DNA from: JADJOM01 sp963817435
GTDB lineage: Bacteria > Gemmatimonadota > Gemmatimonadetes > Gemmatimonadales > GWC2-71-9
DNA length: 64,000 nt
Direction of reading: 5' to 3'
Assembly: GCA_963817435.1 (NCBI GenBank)
Contig: CAWFNY010000003.1
Span: 682,001-746,000, forward strand
Positions 17,408 through 25,984 of this stretch are shown here, one piece after another; position 1 is the first letter of the stretch, and the number at the start of each line of letters is the position of its first letter. Position numbers and translations under genes: made by a program. Under the pieces are notes generated by a model, which was not told the DNA's origin, searched no databases, and saw nothing but the letters and a program-made list of their open reading frames with translations.

Positions 17408-18529
17408 TCAGGGTGACCGCGCGGCGTACAGCGCGCGAGCCTCGTCGTAGCGTTCCTCGAGCGCCTGCACCCGGGCCCGGTTGTCGTACTCGCGGCGCAT
17501 CTTCTCACGGGCGTTGGCACCCAGCCGGTCGCGCAGCGCCGGGTCGCGCACCAGCAGCCGGAGCCGGTCGGCGATTGCCCCGCTGTCCCGCTCCGGCACG
17601 AGATAGCCGGTCTCGCCGCTATCGATGATCTCCGGAATACCCCCGTGCATCGTGCCGATCGGCACGGTGCCGCAGGCGCTCGCCTCCTTCACCACGATGA
17701 GCCCCGACTCCCGGTTGCCGTCGCGGTCCACCACGCTCGGCGCGAGCAGGACGTGGCTCGAGGCGAGCAGTTCCGCGACTCGATCGGGCGGCAGGGGACC
17801 GGTGAACGTCACCCGGTCCGCCACCCCCAGTGCGCTGGCGAGCCGGTGCAGCGCGGCGCCCCGCTCGCCGTCACCTACCAGCGTGAGATGCATGGACGAG
17901 CCTTCCCGCGCGACCTCCGCGAACGCGGCGAGGCCGTACTCGAAGCCCTTCTTCTCGACGAAGCGCCCGATCATCACCACCTGGCAGCGGTCCTCCCGCC
18001 GCTCGCCCGGGACGAAATGGCTCAGGTCGATGCCGAGCCGATGCAGCCGCAGCCGTTCTGGGGGGACCCCGAGCGCCTCGAGCATCGCCTTGAGTTCCGT
18101 TGAGGCACAGAGGCCGAGCGTCATCTCCCGGAGGACGCGGGGCCCCTGAATTGCGTAGCGGAGATGCTGGGGGAACCAGCGGTGGGGGCTCGAGAGGAGC
18201 GGGACGTCGTAGCCGTGGAAAGTGACGACCAGCGGCAGCCGGTGGCGCCGCGCGAAGGGAAGGGCGTAGACGGCGCCCAGCCCGAAATGCGCGTGGATCA
18301 GCGCGAAGCTGGCGGCACGGAAGCGGGCGTCGAAGGCGGCGGAGCGGCAGGTGATTCCGTAGAGCGGTCCGCCAACGTGGACCGGCGAGAAGGGGAAGCG
18401 GTCGGCCAGTTCGCGGCGCCTGCAGAACACCTCGACCTGATACCGCGCGTGCTGCCGGATCTCCTCGTAGACGAAGGTCTGCGAGTAGGGGAGGAAGTTG
18501 GTATTGAAGAGCGCGACGGTCGGCGACAT
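17408..18529 (-). CDS. GT4-family glycosyltransferase
   Basis: 373 aa from MSPTVALFNTNFLPYSQTF; upstream in-frame ATGs would overlap the divergent gene. N-terminal FLPYSQTFVYEEI and HAHFGLGAVYALP, donor domain with MIGRFVEKKGFEYGLAAF, LTLVGDGERGAALHRLA, and the E(x7)E region SGLIVVKEASACGTVPIGTMHGGIPE. It resembles colanic-acid-type (WcaL-like) transferases. It converges with the GT32-like gene, 5 bases apart. Confidence 0.88.
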   Translation of the reverse strand: MSPTVALFNTNFLPYSQTFVYEEIRQHARYQVEVFCRRRELADRFPFSPVHVGGPLYGITCRSAAFDARFRAASFALIHAHFGLGAVYALPFARRHRLPLVVTFHGYDVPLLSSPHRWFPQHLRYAIQGPRVLREMTLGLCASTELKAMLEALGVPPERLRLHRLGIDLSHFVPGERREDRCQVVMIGRFVEKKGFEYGLAAFAEVAREGSSMHLTLVGDGERGAALHRLASALGVADRVTFTGPLPPDRVAELLASSHVLLAPSVVDRDGNRESGLIVVKEASACGTVPIGTMHGGIPEIIDSGETGYLVPERDSGAIADRLRLLVRDPALRDRLGANAREKMRREYDNRARVQALEERYDEARALYAARSP

Positions 18530-18596
18530 CGGGAGGAAACTAATGGCGGTGGCGCGGTGGGACTCGGGTGACCGCCTCAAGGTCATGGGGATTCTA

Positions 18597-20309
18597 ATGG
18601 AGCGCGGCCGGGCTTATGATTCCCGCCGACCCCGACCGGAGCTGGTTCTGCGCAGCTGGTTCCTCTTCCTTGCCCTCCTGCCGTTCGCTGCACCGCTCGC
18701 TGCGCAGGACAGCATTCCCGCCGTCGATACGACCCAGCTTGCCGCGCCCCGGGATTCCGCGGGCCAGGGACCGTTCCGCTATCTCGCCGAAACCGATTCC
18801 CTCGGCCGGCCGATCATCAAGTACATCGAGATCCGGCAGTCGGACGTGTTCGACTCCGCGGAGGCACGGCACTGGGTGCCCCGGGTGGTCAACGCCCTGC
18901 ACATCGTCACCGCCCGCGGCGTGGTCACGCGGGAGCTGCTGGTGCAGCCGGGTGAGGGGTACGACTCCGCCCGGGTGGCGGAGACGGCCCGGCATCTGCG
19001 CGCCCTCGGCGTCTTCAGCAAGGTCGTCCTCGATACGGTCACCACCGACACGGGCTTCGTCCTCAAGGTCTTTGCGCAGGACGGCTGGTCGACGCAGACT
19101 GATTTCCGGTTCCGCAGCGCCGGCAAGCAGACCGACTGGCAGGCGGCACTGCTCGAACGCAACCTGCTGGGGACCGCGAGCTTCTTCGCCATCCGCTACC
19201 GCCACACCCCGGACCGGAACTCGATCGGCTTCCAGTTCGTGCAGCCCCGGCTCATCGCGCGGACCGTGTCGCTCGGGCTTCGCTACGAGTCCCGCACCGA
19301 CGGCAAACGCGCGCTGATCAATCTGGACCGGCCGTTCTTCTCGCTCTCGGACCGGTTCGGCGTCTCCACCGCGTTCGATGTGCGCAACGAGCGGGTGATC
19401 CAGTTCCGCGACGGCGTGAGCACGCCGAGCGACTCGCTCCGCCGGAAGTATCTCTACGCGCGCGCCGAGGTGACCAAGGCGCTCGTCGCCGGCAGTGGCG
19501 GCTATCTGCGGGTCGGACTCAACGGAGCCATCCGGCGCGAGGACTATTCCATCTGGCCGGTGAAGACCACGTCCAAGTCGGTCACCGGCCTCTTCGGCGC
19601 ATTCATGGAGTGGCAGCGCGCCAAGTATGTCGTGACCCGCGGCTTCGCCCGGCTCGGCCGCGACGAGGACGTGGACATCAGCCGGCTGGGGCGGATTGGC
19701 GTCTACGCGGCGCCCACCGCCTTCGGTTACGATAAGGGCGGCGTCGGCCTGCTGGCGCAGGGGCGCATCGGCACCGGTGTGCGGAAGGGCTTTGCCTGGC
19801 TCGATGCCCGCGCAAACGGCCTCTACAACTCGGCCGGCCTCGACTCGGGATCGGTGACCCTCGGCGGCACCGCGGTCTACATTCCCGAACCGCACCACCT
19901 GCTCATCGCCCACGCCGACGTCGGCTGGATCAAGAATCCGCTTCCGGCGACCGAGTTCGATCTCGGCTTCTCGGTCGGTCCACGCGGCTTCCCGATCCAC
20001 GCCTTTACCGGCGACCGGACCTACTTCGCCACCGCCGAGTATCGCTACATCTTCGGCGAGGACGTCTTCAAGTCGCTGAACATCGGCGTGGCGGGATTCA
20101 TCGATCACGGCGGCGCCTGGTATCACAACGAGAAGCGCCGCACCGGCACCAACATCGGCTTCGGGTTGCGGCTGTCGCCATCGCGCGCCGCGGATTCCAA
20201 CCCGACACGCCTCGACCTGGCCTATCGCTTCAAGAATGACCAGCAGAAGGCGGGGTGGGTGTTCGTGGTCGCCTCGGGCCTGGTCTTCAACACCATCCCC
20301 CGGCAATAG
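18597..20309 (+). CDS. POTRA plus outer-membrane beta-barrel protein (BamA/TamA/FhaC superfamily)
   Basis: 570 aa. Signal peptide LRSWFLFLALLPFAAPLAAQ ends near residue 35 of this start; an ATG 12 bases upstream is equally possible. Residues ~85-165 look like a POTRA domain (VVTRELLVQPGEGYDSARVAETARHLRALGVFSKVVLD: the strand-helix-helix-strand typical of Omp85). The remainder consists of alternating amphipathic strands (FRFRSAGKQTDWQAALLERNLLG; LDLAYRFKND). The C-terminus (VFNTIPRQ) lacks the canonical terminal Phe. Probable outer-membrane insertase or secretion channel. It diverges from the GT4 gene. Confidence 0.75.
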   Translation: MERGRAYDSRRPRPELVLRSWFLFLALLPFAAPLAAQDSIPAVDTTQLAAPRDSAGQGPFRYLAETDSLGRPIIKYIEIRQSDVFDSAEARHWVPRVVNALHIVTARGVVTRELLVQPGEGYDSARVAETARHLRALGVFSKVVLDTVTTDTGFVLKVFAQDGWSTQTDFRFRSAGKQTDWQAALLERNLLGTASFFAIRYRHTPDRNSIGFQFVQPRLIARTVSLGLRYESRTDGKRALINLDRPFFSLSDRFGVSTAFDVRNERVIQFRDGVSTPSDSLRRKYLYARAEVTKALVAGSGGYLRVGLNGAIRREDYSIWPVKTTSKSVTGLFGAFMEWQRAKYVVTRGFARLGRDEDVDISRLGRIGVYAAPTAFGYDKGGVGLLAQGRIGTGVRKGFAWLDARANGLYNSAGLDSGSVTLGGTAVYIPEPHHLLIAHADVGWIKNPLPATEFDLGFSVGPRGFPIHAFTGDRTYFATAEYRYIFGEDVFKSLNIGVAGFIDHGGAWYHNEKRRTGTNIGFGLRLSPSRAADSNPTRLDLAYRFKNDQQKAGWVFVVASGLVFNTIPRQ

Positions 20310-20318
20310 GGGCTTTGC

Positions 20319-20344
20319 GGGGGCCGCGATTAATCGCGGCCCCC
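20319..20344. terminator. Perfect 26-bp palindrome after the barrel gene
   Basis: GGGGGCCGCGATT / AATCGCGGCCCCC is a perfect palindrome 10 bases past the stop at 20309. It can form a very stable hairpin and is the likely transcript end, although no U-run follows. Confidence 0.65.
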
Positions 20345-20388
20345 ACACCCCTACTGCCGCTGAATCGCGACGGCTAGATTGTAGTCCC

Positions 20389-20793
20389 ATGACGGCCCCC
20401 GACACCCCCATGCCCGCCCCGAAACACCGCCTCCCCTGGCGGCGGGTGCTGGTGCTCGCACTCCTGATCCCGCTGCTGCTCTTCTCGCTGTACACCTGGG
20501 TGACCCTGCACTGGGACTATTCCAACGGGTATCGCAGCGGCACGCTGCAGAAGTTCTCCCAGAAGGGCTGGATCTCGAAGACCTACGAAGGCGAGCTGTG
20601 GCAGTCGGTGGTGGCCAACATGGCGCCGCAGAGGTGGGAGTTCTCGGTGCGTGACAAGCGGGTCGTCCGCCAGCTCGACTCACTGGTCGGCAAGCCGGTG
20701 CGCCTGCATTACACCGAGCATCGCGGCATTCCGACGACCCTCTTTGGCGACACCCGGTACTTCGTCGACAGCGTGGCATCGGTCGGGCCGTAG
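20389..20793 (+). CDS. Small single-TM protein of unknown function
   Basis: 134 aa from MTAPDTPMPAPKHR. One membrane helix (VLVLALLIPLLLFSLYTWV) is followed by a periplasmic-type segment with YSNGYRSGTLQKFSQKGWISKTYEGELW. I recall this SxGYRxGxLxKFSxKGxxxKTYEGEL signature from a family of small membrane proteins, some annotated (I think wrongly) as 6-phosphogluconate dehydrogenase. No catalytic residues can be recognised. Confidence 0.65.
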   Translation: MTAPDTPMPAPKHRLPWRRVLVLALLIPLLLFSLYTWVTLHWDYSNGYRSGTLQKFSQKGWISKTYEGELWQSVVANMAPQRWEFSVRDKRVVRQLDSLVGKPVRLHYTEHRGIPTTLFGDTRYFVDSVASVGP

Positions 20794-20817
20794 CAGGGAA
20801 ACCGGGGTATCGTCGTT

Positions 20818-20906
20818 ACCCCCTAACCGCCCAACCGCCCAACCGCCCAACCGCCCAACCGCCCAACCGCCTAACCGCCTAACCCCCTAACCCCTAACCG
20901 CCCTAC
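20818..20906. repeat. CGCCCAAC octamer tandem array
   Basis: At least five perfect CGCCCAAC octamers, flanked by CGCCTAAC and CCCCTAAC variants, fill the gap between the convergent genes ending at 20793 and 20903. It is the same sequence family as the array at 2236-2341, here in one orientation only. Several units contain GCCTAAC, identical to an attC core box. Confidence 0.85.
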
Positions 20907-22732
20907 CACATCACCACCGTCTTCTCCACCCGCATCACCGGCAGATCTGCGTCCTGGATCACTTCGCCCGTCAGCTCCACCCGCCGCCCGACGAACTCCG
21001 CATAGAACGCGCTTGCCGAGCGGCCAGCGGCATCGGTGAGCAGGTAGTGCGACAGCCTGCCTGACGAATCCTCGGTCATCAGCAGCGGCGGGATCCCGCC
21101 GCTCACGCAGCGGGTGGCACAGCCGCGATGCACGCCGCCGGTCGAGGGCTTCATCACGCCGAGCCAGCACTTGCTGTCCACGATTTCGCCCCGGAGCGTC
21201 ATGCGCCCGAGCGAGACCGGCGCCGGCATCGGAATGCCCAGCCTGACGTCAGGCGCCGGCGGCGTAACGGTGACGCCGGCCTCCGCGACCTCAAGCATCT
21301 GCCGGTCGCCGCGCGCGATCCGGGTCCCCCGCAGATCGACCCACTGGCCGTCGAGCCCGTCGCTGAGGGCCTGGGCCCCATGCTTCCCCTCCGCGACCAG
21401 CAGGTACCGGGTGTAGGCGGCCCCCCGGTCGGTGGGCCCGCTCCCCGGCACGACGAGCGACGGATAGGGGAACTCGCGGATCTGGCCGTGGAGCGTCCGG
21501 AGGTGTCCGTACTCGAATACGCCGGGATCGGCGCGGTCCTGGGTGGCGGCGAGCGTGGCGCCGCTTGCGAGCGCCAGGCCGATCAGGCCGATCGCGGCTG
21601 TACGGACCCCGCGGGCGATCGCGGCCGGCGCGGCCGGATGGTATCCGACGTAGAAGGGGTCGTCCTGTAAGCGCGCACGGCCGTGTGCGCCAGCGGGATC
21701 CCCGATCCGCGCCGGCTCGACCCGCGTCCCCGGCGGATTGGCGCGCGGATCCACGCAGACCCGCCCCGCCCGGACCTGGACGTTGTAGGTCGCGATCTTC
21801 TCGGTGAAGGGCGGCGGGGACTGGCCATTGTCAGGCAGGTACTGATAGCCGTGCCAGGGGCAGGTGATGCAGCCGTCCACGATCTTCCCCTCGCCGAGCG
21901 GCCCGTTCTGGTGCCGGCAGACGCTGGAGACGCAGGACACCTTGCCGTCGTAGCGGAACACCGCGATCCGTTCCCCGCCGACCGTGGCCATCGTCGCGCG
22001 AAGTTCCCGCAGCTCCTCCACGCCGCAGACGTCGACCCAGCCGTCGCCCGATATCCCGCGTTCCGCCCGGTCGAGTCCGCGTTCGCGCCATCCCGCCGCG
22101 ATCTGGAGCCCGAACACCAGGGCGGCGCTGCCCACGAGCAGCGCCGCCGGCATGGGACTCGACGCGGCCTGCAGGCTGCCCAGCGCGACATGCGCGACCA
22201 GCAGGCCATAGGCGACATAGACCAGCATGTGCAGCGCCTTCCATACCTCCGGATCGAGGGTCGCCAGCCAGAAGTCGTGGCTGGTCGCGGCCATCAGGAT
22301 GATGATGCCGAGGGCTGCGAGGCCGAGCAGCTCGAAGGGGAAGGTGCCGGCGTGGCGGACATCCGCCGAGCCGGTGAGCAGACTGACGAACGGATTCAGA
22401 TTGCCCAGTGCATGGAACTGGATCACGCTGAATCCCGCATGCGCGAGCGCCAGCAGGCACATGGTGACGCCGAGGTGGCGCCGGTTGTAGAGGATCGGGA
22501 GGAAGCGGCGATCGAACCGGGCCAGCGGACCGATGGCGAGGATGATGGTGAGCAGCACGAAAGCTGCCGTGCCGAGCCCGCGGATCAGCGCGGTCTCCAG
22601 CGTCGCGTTGCCGTCGCGGAGCAAGGTGACGCCGGTGAACATCGCCAGGTACAGCACGACCGAGCCGGCGAGCAGGCCGTCGTAGATGTATTTCTGCCGG
22701 TTCCAGTTGACCGCCTTGTAGAAGGCACTCAT
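20903..22732 (-). CDS. Ferric-reductase-like transmembrane protein fused to a Rieske [2Fe-2S] domain
   Basis: 609 aa from MSAFYKAVNWNRQKY. Residues ~15-230 hold six or so membrane helices with spaced His residues (NRRHLGVTMCLLALAHAGF, KALHMLVYVAYGLLVAH), as in ferric-reductase/YedZ haem-b domains. Residues ~235-330 are a Rieske ferredoxin domain: CRHQNGPLG...CPWHGYQY supplies the CxH(x16)CxxH cluster ligands. The long C-terminal half, with one more helix, is unrecognised. A membrane electron-transfer role is likely. It starts on the stop of a 29-residue membrane ORF (TGA/ATG overlap). Confidence 0.82.
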   Translation of the reverse strand: MSAFYKAVNWNRQKYIYDGLLAGSVVLYLAMFTGVTLLRDGNATLETALIRGLGTAAFVLLTIILAIGPLARFDRRFLPILYNRRHLGVTMCLLALAHAGFSVIQFHALGNLNPFVSLLTGSADVRHAGTFPFELLGLAALGIIILMAATSHDFWLATLDPEVWKALHMLVYVAYGLLVAHVALGSLQAASSPMPAALLVGSAALVFGLQIAAGWRERGLDRAERGISGDGWVDVCGVEELRELRATMATVGGERIAVFRYDGKVSCVSSVCRHQNGPLGEGKIVDGCITCPWHGYQYLPDNGQSPPPFTEKIATYNVQVRAGRVCVDPRANPPGTRVEPARIGDPAGAHGRARLQDDPFYVGYHPAAPAAIARGVRTAAIGLIGLALASGATLAATQDRADPGVFEYGHLRTLHGQIREFPYPSLVVPGSGPTDRGAAYTRYLLVAEGKHGAQALSDGLDGQWVDLRGTRIARGDRQMLEVAEAGVTVTPPAPDVRLGIPMPAPVSLGRMTLRGEIVDSKCWLGVMKPSTGGVHRGCATRCVSGGIPPLLMTEDSSGRLSHYLLTDAAGRSASAFYAEFVGRRVELTGEVIQDADLPVMRVEKTVVMW

Positions 22733-22818
22733 CGGAGCGCCCACCCCACGACGAGGGCGGTGATCAGAGCGATCAGCGGTACCAGCCAGCGGTGCCGGTC
22801 ACGAAGCCGGCGGATCAT
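22729..22818 (-). CDS. 29-residue single-helix membrane protein
   Basis: I found this by reading the gap: ATG at 22816-22818, stop TGA at 22729-22731. It encodes MIRRLRDRHRWLVPLI followed by a hydrophobic run ending GWALR. Its start overlaps the stop of the 72-residue membrane gene (ATGA) and its stop overlaps the start of the ferric-reductase/Rieske gene. Double overlap coupling in a three-gene run is strong positional evidence that it is translated. Possibly a small assembly or stability subunit of the redox protein. Confidence 0.65.
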   Translation of the reverse strand: MIRRLRDRHRWLVPLIALITALVVGWALR

Positions 22819-23033
22819 GCGGCGCGGCTCCGGAGCAGCCGGAGAAGCAGCAGCGGCCAGAGCAGCGCGGCGCCCGGCACGACCAGCCCGCGGAAGCCGG
22901 ACGTGCCGTGGGCCGCCACCTCATCGAGACGGTTCACCCACCGCACCGCGAAGGGCACGGCGAAGCAGATCCCGGTGAGGAGATACGCGCCGGCGGCGCG
23001 CACGAGCCAGGTGGCGACGAGGATCGAGAGCAT
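22815..23033 (-). CDS. Small two-TM membrane protein
   Basis: 72 aa, with hydrophobic segments at ~2-28 (ILVATWLVRAAGAYLLTGICFAV) and ~50-67 (LVVPGAALLWPLLLLRLL). It is the first gene of a tightly overlapping three-gene operon with the 29-residue ORF and the ferric-reductase/Rieske protein, so it is probably part of that membrane redox unit. Family unknown. Confidence 0.65.
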   Translation of the reverse strand: MLSILVATWLVRAAGAYLLTGICFAVPFAVRWVNRLDEVAAHGTSGFRGLVVPGAALLWPLLLLRLLRSRAA

Positions 23034-23226
23034 GGTTCCGCACGGTGAACGAAAGACCGGCCCGCAAGGTTCCCCTCTTCGGGTTCCGACCGAAGAGTGC
23101 AGCGCAAAACTATGTGCAGGCCCTCATAAGATTCCAGTGGCGCCTGCCGATACCAGTCATATCAGCGCAGGCGCTTCGACAGTCAGGGCGTCTCTCATCA
23201 TCTCTCAATCCAGCAGGAGGGCCACA

Positions 23227-23733
23227 ATGGGACGCCGGGAAGTAAAGCCGAGTGGAGTGGAACGGTTTTTCGATGAAGACGAAATCATTGTCAGCAAGAC
23301 CGACCCGAATGGCCTGATCACCTACACCAACGACGTTTTCATTCGGGTTTCGGGTTATACCGAAACCGAACTCATCGGGTCTCCGCACAGCATGATCCGC
23401 CACCCCGACATGCCCCGGGCGATTTTCAAGCTGCTCTGGGACACCGTCCAGAAGCGCCAGGAGCTCTTCGCCTATGTCTTCAATCTGTGCCGGAACGGGG
23501 AGCACTACTGGGTGCTCGCGCACGTCACGCCGACCTTCGGCCCCTCCGGTGAGATCGTCGGGTTCCACTCCAATCGCCGGGTCCCGGGCCGGGGGGCGGT
23601 GGCCAGGGTGAAGCCGGTCTACGACCGGCTGCTCGCCGAGGAGCGGAGGCACTCGGGCAAGCTGGATGGACTGGCCGCCTCCGACTCGGCTCCTGGGCGA
23701 GATTCTGCGCGACGTCGGCATGCCGTACGATGA
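23227..23733 (+). CDS. Aer-type PAS sensor protein with 3' frameshift
   Basis: 168 aa as read. GGAGGGCCACA precedes the ATG. Residues ~15-125 are a PAS domain of the aerotaxis (Aer) kind: TDPNGLITYTNDVFIRVSGYTETELIG, HSMIRHPDMPRAIFKLLWDTV, NGEHYWVLAHVTP. The last ~14 codons are out of frame: removing one G at ~23688-23689 restores LLGEILRDVGMPYDEWVWSIE, the usual C-terminus of these proteins, and moves the stop to 23774-23776, overlapping the chemoreceptor start. Probably a redox/oxygen sensor partnered with the downstream MCP. Either a mutation or a sequencing error. Confidence 0.85.
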   Translation: MGRREVKPSGVERFFDEDEIIVSKTDPNGLITYTNDVFIRVSGYTETELIGSPHSMIRHPDMPRAIFKLLWDTVQKRQELFAYVFNLCRNGEHYWVLAHVTPTFGPSGEIVGFHSNRRVPGRGAVARVKPVYDRLLAEERRHSGKLDGLAASDSAPGRDSARRRHAVR

Positions 23734-23769
23734 GTGGGTCTGGTCCATCGAGAGCACGGCAGGTGCCGC

Positions 23770-24999
23770 ATGCTGACCGATTCTGTGACCGTAGGTTCCA
23801 CTCAGGAGGCGGAACTGGCCTCCCTCCGGGATGAGCTGAGCCGCTATCGCGAGGGTCTCTCCCAGATCGTGACCGTGTGCCGAGCCGCGGCCAAGGGTGA
23901 TCTCGAACCGCGCATCCGCGATCTCGGTGCCGGCGGTGAGGTGGACGATGCCCGGCGCGCCATCAATCATCTGCTGGACCTGACCGACGCTTTCGTCCGC
24001 GAGGCCGGTGCCTCGCTCACCTACGCGAGCGAAGGCAAGTACTACCGCCGGGTGCTGGTGCGCGGCATGCTCGGTGCCTTCCGCGACGGCGCGGCGACGA
24101 TCAATCGAGCCACGGGCGAGATGCAGAAGGGCGCCGAGCGGCTCAGCAAGGCTGGCGAAGAACGATTGCGTCTCGCCGATGCCTTCGAGGCGGCGATCAA
24201 GTCGGTCTCGCTGCAGGTGGCCGGTGCCTCGACCGAGATGCGGAGCACCGCCGAGGTGCTGGCCCGGTCCGCGGATCACACGGCGAACCAGTCAGCGGTC
24301 GTCGCGCAGGCGTCGGCCCAGGCGTCGGCCAGCGTGACGTCGATTGCCTCGGCGCAGGAGGAATTGACCAGCACCGTCGCCGAGATCGAGCGGCAGGTGT
24401 CGGCCACCAGCACGGCCGCGCGCGACGCGGTGGGGGAGACGGAACGCGCCACCCAGACCGTGCACGGCCTCGATGCCGCCTCTCGCCAGATCGGGCAGGT
24501 CATCACCGTCATCACCCACGTTGCCAACCAGACGCGATTGCTGGCCCTGAACGCCACCATCGAGGCGGCGCGCGCCGGATCCGCGGGCAAGGGATTCGCG
24601 GTGGTGGCGTCGGAGGTGAAGAACCTGGCGAGCCAGACCGCGGAGGCGACCGAGAAGATCGGCCAGCAGGTCTCCGCGATTCAGCACGCGACCACCAATG
24701 CGGTACAGGCGATGGGTGCGATCGGCGGCAGCATCCGCAGGGTGGACGAGATCGCGGCGACGATCACGCACGCCGTCGGCGAGCAGCGGCTGGCCACGAA
24801 CGACATCAGCGTGAGTATCCATCAGACCGCGTCGGCGACCGGCGAGGTATCCGACAGCATCCAGAAAGTCACCCGGGCGACCAGGGAGACCAGCGAAGCG
24901 GCTGGCCAGATGGAGACGGCCGGGGGGGAGCTGTCCAGGCTGGGCGAGCAGTTGAACGGAGAGGTCGAGCGGTTCCTGCGGGAGATTCGCGGGCGGTAG
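23770..24999 (+). CDS. Methyl-accepting chemotaxis protein, cytoplasmic
   Basis: 409 aa from MLTDSVT; a GTG at 23734 is an alternative, but the frame-restored PAS stop overlaps this ATG. There are no membrane helices. Residues ~35-110 resemble a HAMP/MCP-linker region found in soluble receptors (AKGDLEPRIRDLG...DLTDAFVREAGASLTYASEGKYYRR). The long coiled coil from ~130 carries the signalling tip LALNATIEAARAG...GKGFAVVASEVKNLA, which contacts CheA and CheW. With the upstream PAS protein it forms a two-piece energy-taxis receptor. Confidence 0.9.
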   Translation: MLTDSVTVGSTQEAELASLRDELSRYREGLSQIVTVCRAAAKGDLEPRIRDLGAGGEVDDARRAINHLLDLTDAFVREAGASLTYASEGKYYRRVLVRGMLGAFRDGAATINRATGEMQKGAERLSKAGEERLRLADAFEAAIKSVSLQVAGASTEMRSTAEVLARSADHTANQSAVVAQASAQASASVTSIASAQEELTSTVAEIERQVSATSTAARDAVGETERATQTVHGLDAASRQIGQVITVITHVANQTRLLALNATIEAARAGSAGKGFAVVASEVKNLASQTAEATEKIGQQVSAIQHATTNAVQAMGAIGGSIRRVDEIAATITHAVGEQRLATNDISVSIHQTASATGEVSDSIQKVTRATRETSEAAGQMETAGGELSRLGEQLNGEVERFLREIRGR

Positions 25000-25007
25000 G
25001 CCCGGCT

Positions 25008-25041
25008 TCCGGGGCCCACCCGAGAAACGGGCGGCCCCGGA
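25008..25041. terminator. Bidirectional terminator hairpin
   Basis: TCCGGGGCC / GGCCCCGGA pair around a 16-base loop between the convergent MCP gene (ends 24999) and the LTxxQ gene (ends 25050). Confidence 0.6.
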
Positions 25042-25049
25042 GCACCGGT

Positions 25050-25520
25050 TTATTGTCGCGCCGGGCCGGCGCCGGACATCCGCTGTCCCATGGTTCCCAT
25101 CATCTCCTGCTCGTGGGCATCGAGAATGCGGGCCTGCTCCGGGGTGAGCAGCGCCCGCATCTTGTTATGGAAATCGAGTCGCGCCGGCATCATCCCCATC
25201 ATGGTGGTCCGCATCCTGTCGCGGAGCACGGTGAGCGAGTCGGCGCTGACTCCCGCGCGCCGTGCCGCCCGGAAATCGGTCCGCATCCGGGTTGCCTCGT
25301 CCCGCTGAGTGCGGGTCTGGATGAGGAGCGAGTCGCGGAGCGGTGTGATTCTGGCTGCCTGATCGCTGGTGAGGGAGAGCAGCGTGGTGAGCTTGGCGAT
25401 GGTCGGGCGGAAGCTGGCATCGTCGAGCGGGGGCATCCCGCCACCCCGCATACCGCCCTGGGCCTCCGCCTGGGTGGCGGCGGCGAGGGCGAGCACGAGC
25501 AGCAGACTGATCTTCTTCAT
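25050..25520 (-). CDS. Periplasmic LTxxQ-family (Spy/CpxP-like) protein
   Basis: 156 aa with signal peptide MKKISLLLVLALAAATQAEA. The helical body contains two LTxxQ-like motifs (LTSDQAARI at ~50 and LTPEQARIL at ~128) and is rich in Met and Arg (MRTTMMGMMPARL). Spy/CpxP proteins are periplasmic chaperones or envelope-stress and metal-responsive factors; the exact role is inferred from family. An AAGGAG element (25534-25539 region of the + strand) is not its RBS, and no clear promoter is seen. Confidence 0.75.
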   Translation of the reverse strand: MKKISLLLVLALAAATQAEAQGGMRGGGMPPLDDASFRPTIAKLTTLLSLTSDQAARITPLRDSLLIQTRTQRDEATRMRTDFRAARRAGVSADSLTVLRDRMRTTMMGMMPARLDFHNKMRALLTPEQARILDAHEQEMMGTMGQRMSGAGPARQ

Positions 25521-25677
25521 GGTACACCTCTATAAGGAGTGGCCTGCACCATGGAGACACCGTATCGGCGCGATCGTTAACGGGAGCGGGCGCATCCCCG
25601 ATGCCGGGGCCGGCCGGCCCGGCGGGAAGGGGCTCGGCTTCCCGTTCGGCCGCTCGCCCGCTAGGTTTTGCCACCCC

Positions 25678-25748
<71 letters not shown>

Positions 25749-25768
25749 CTGATCGGTCCGCATCACCC

Positions 25769-25792
25769 GAAGCCGCAAGCAATTGCGGCTTC
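25769..25792 (+). terminator. Terminator hairpin of tRNA-Cys
   Basis: GAAGCCGCA / TGCGGCTTC with a 6-base loop, 21 bases after the tRNA, followed by GTGCTTTCC. From here to 25984 I see no gene that I can support. Confidence 0.7.
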
Positions 25793-25984
25793 GTGCTTTC
25801 CGGGTGGCGAGCCCTTCCCTTCAGGGGCTCATGAGGCCGTGATCGAGCTGACCGCGCTAGCCGAAATGGAGTTCCAGATCCGGACTCTCGGGATCGTTGG
25901 GCGCGTCCAGGCCCTTCACCGGGTTGATCCGATGAATGGGCGGCAAATCGGCGCTAGCCGTGGTGGTGGCTGCTATCGGAGGAG

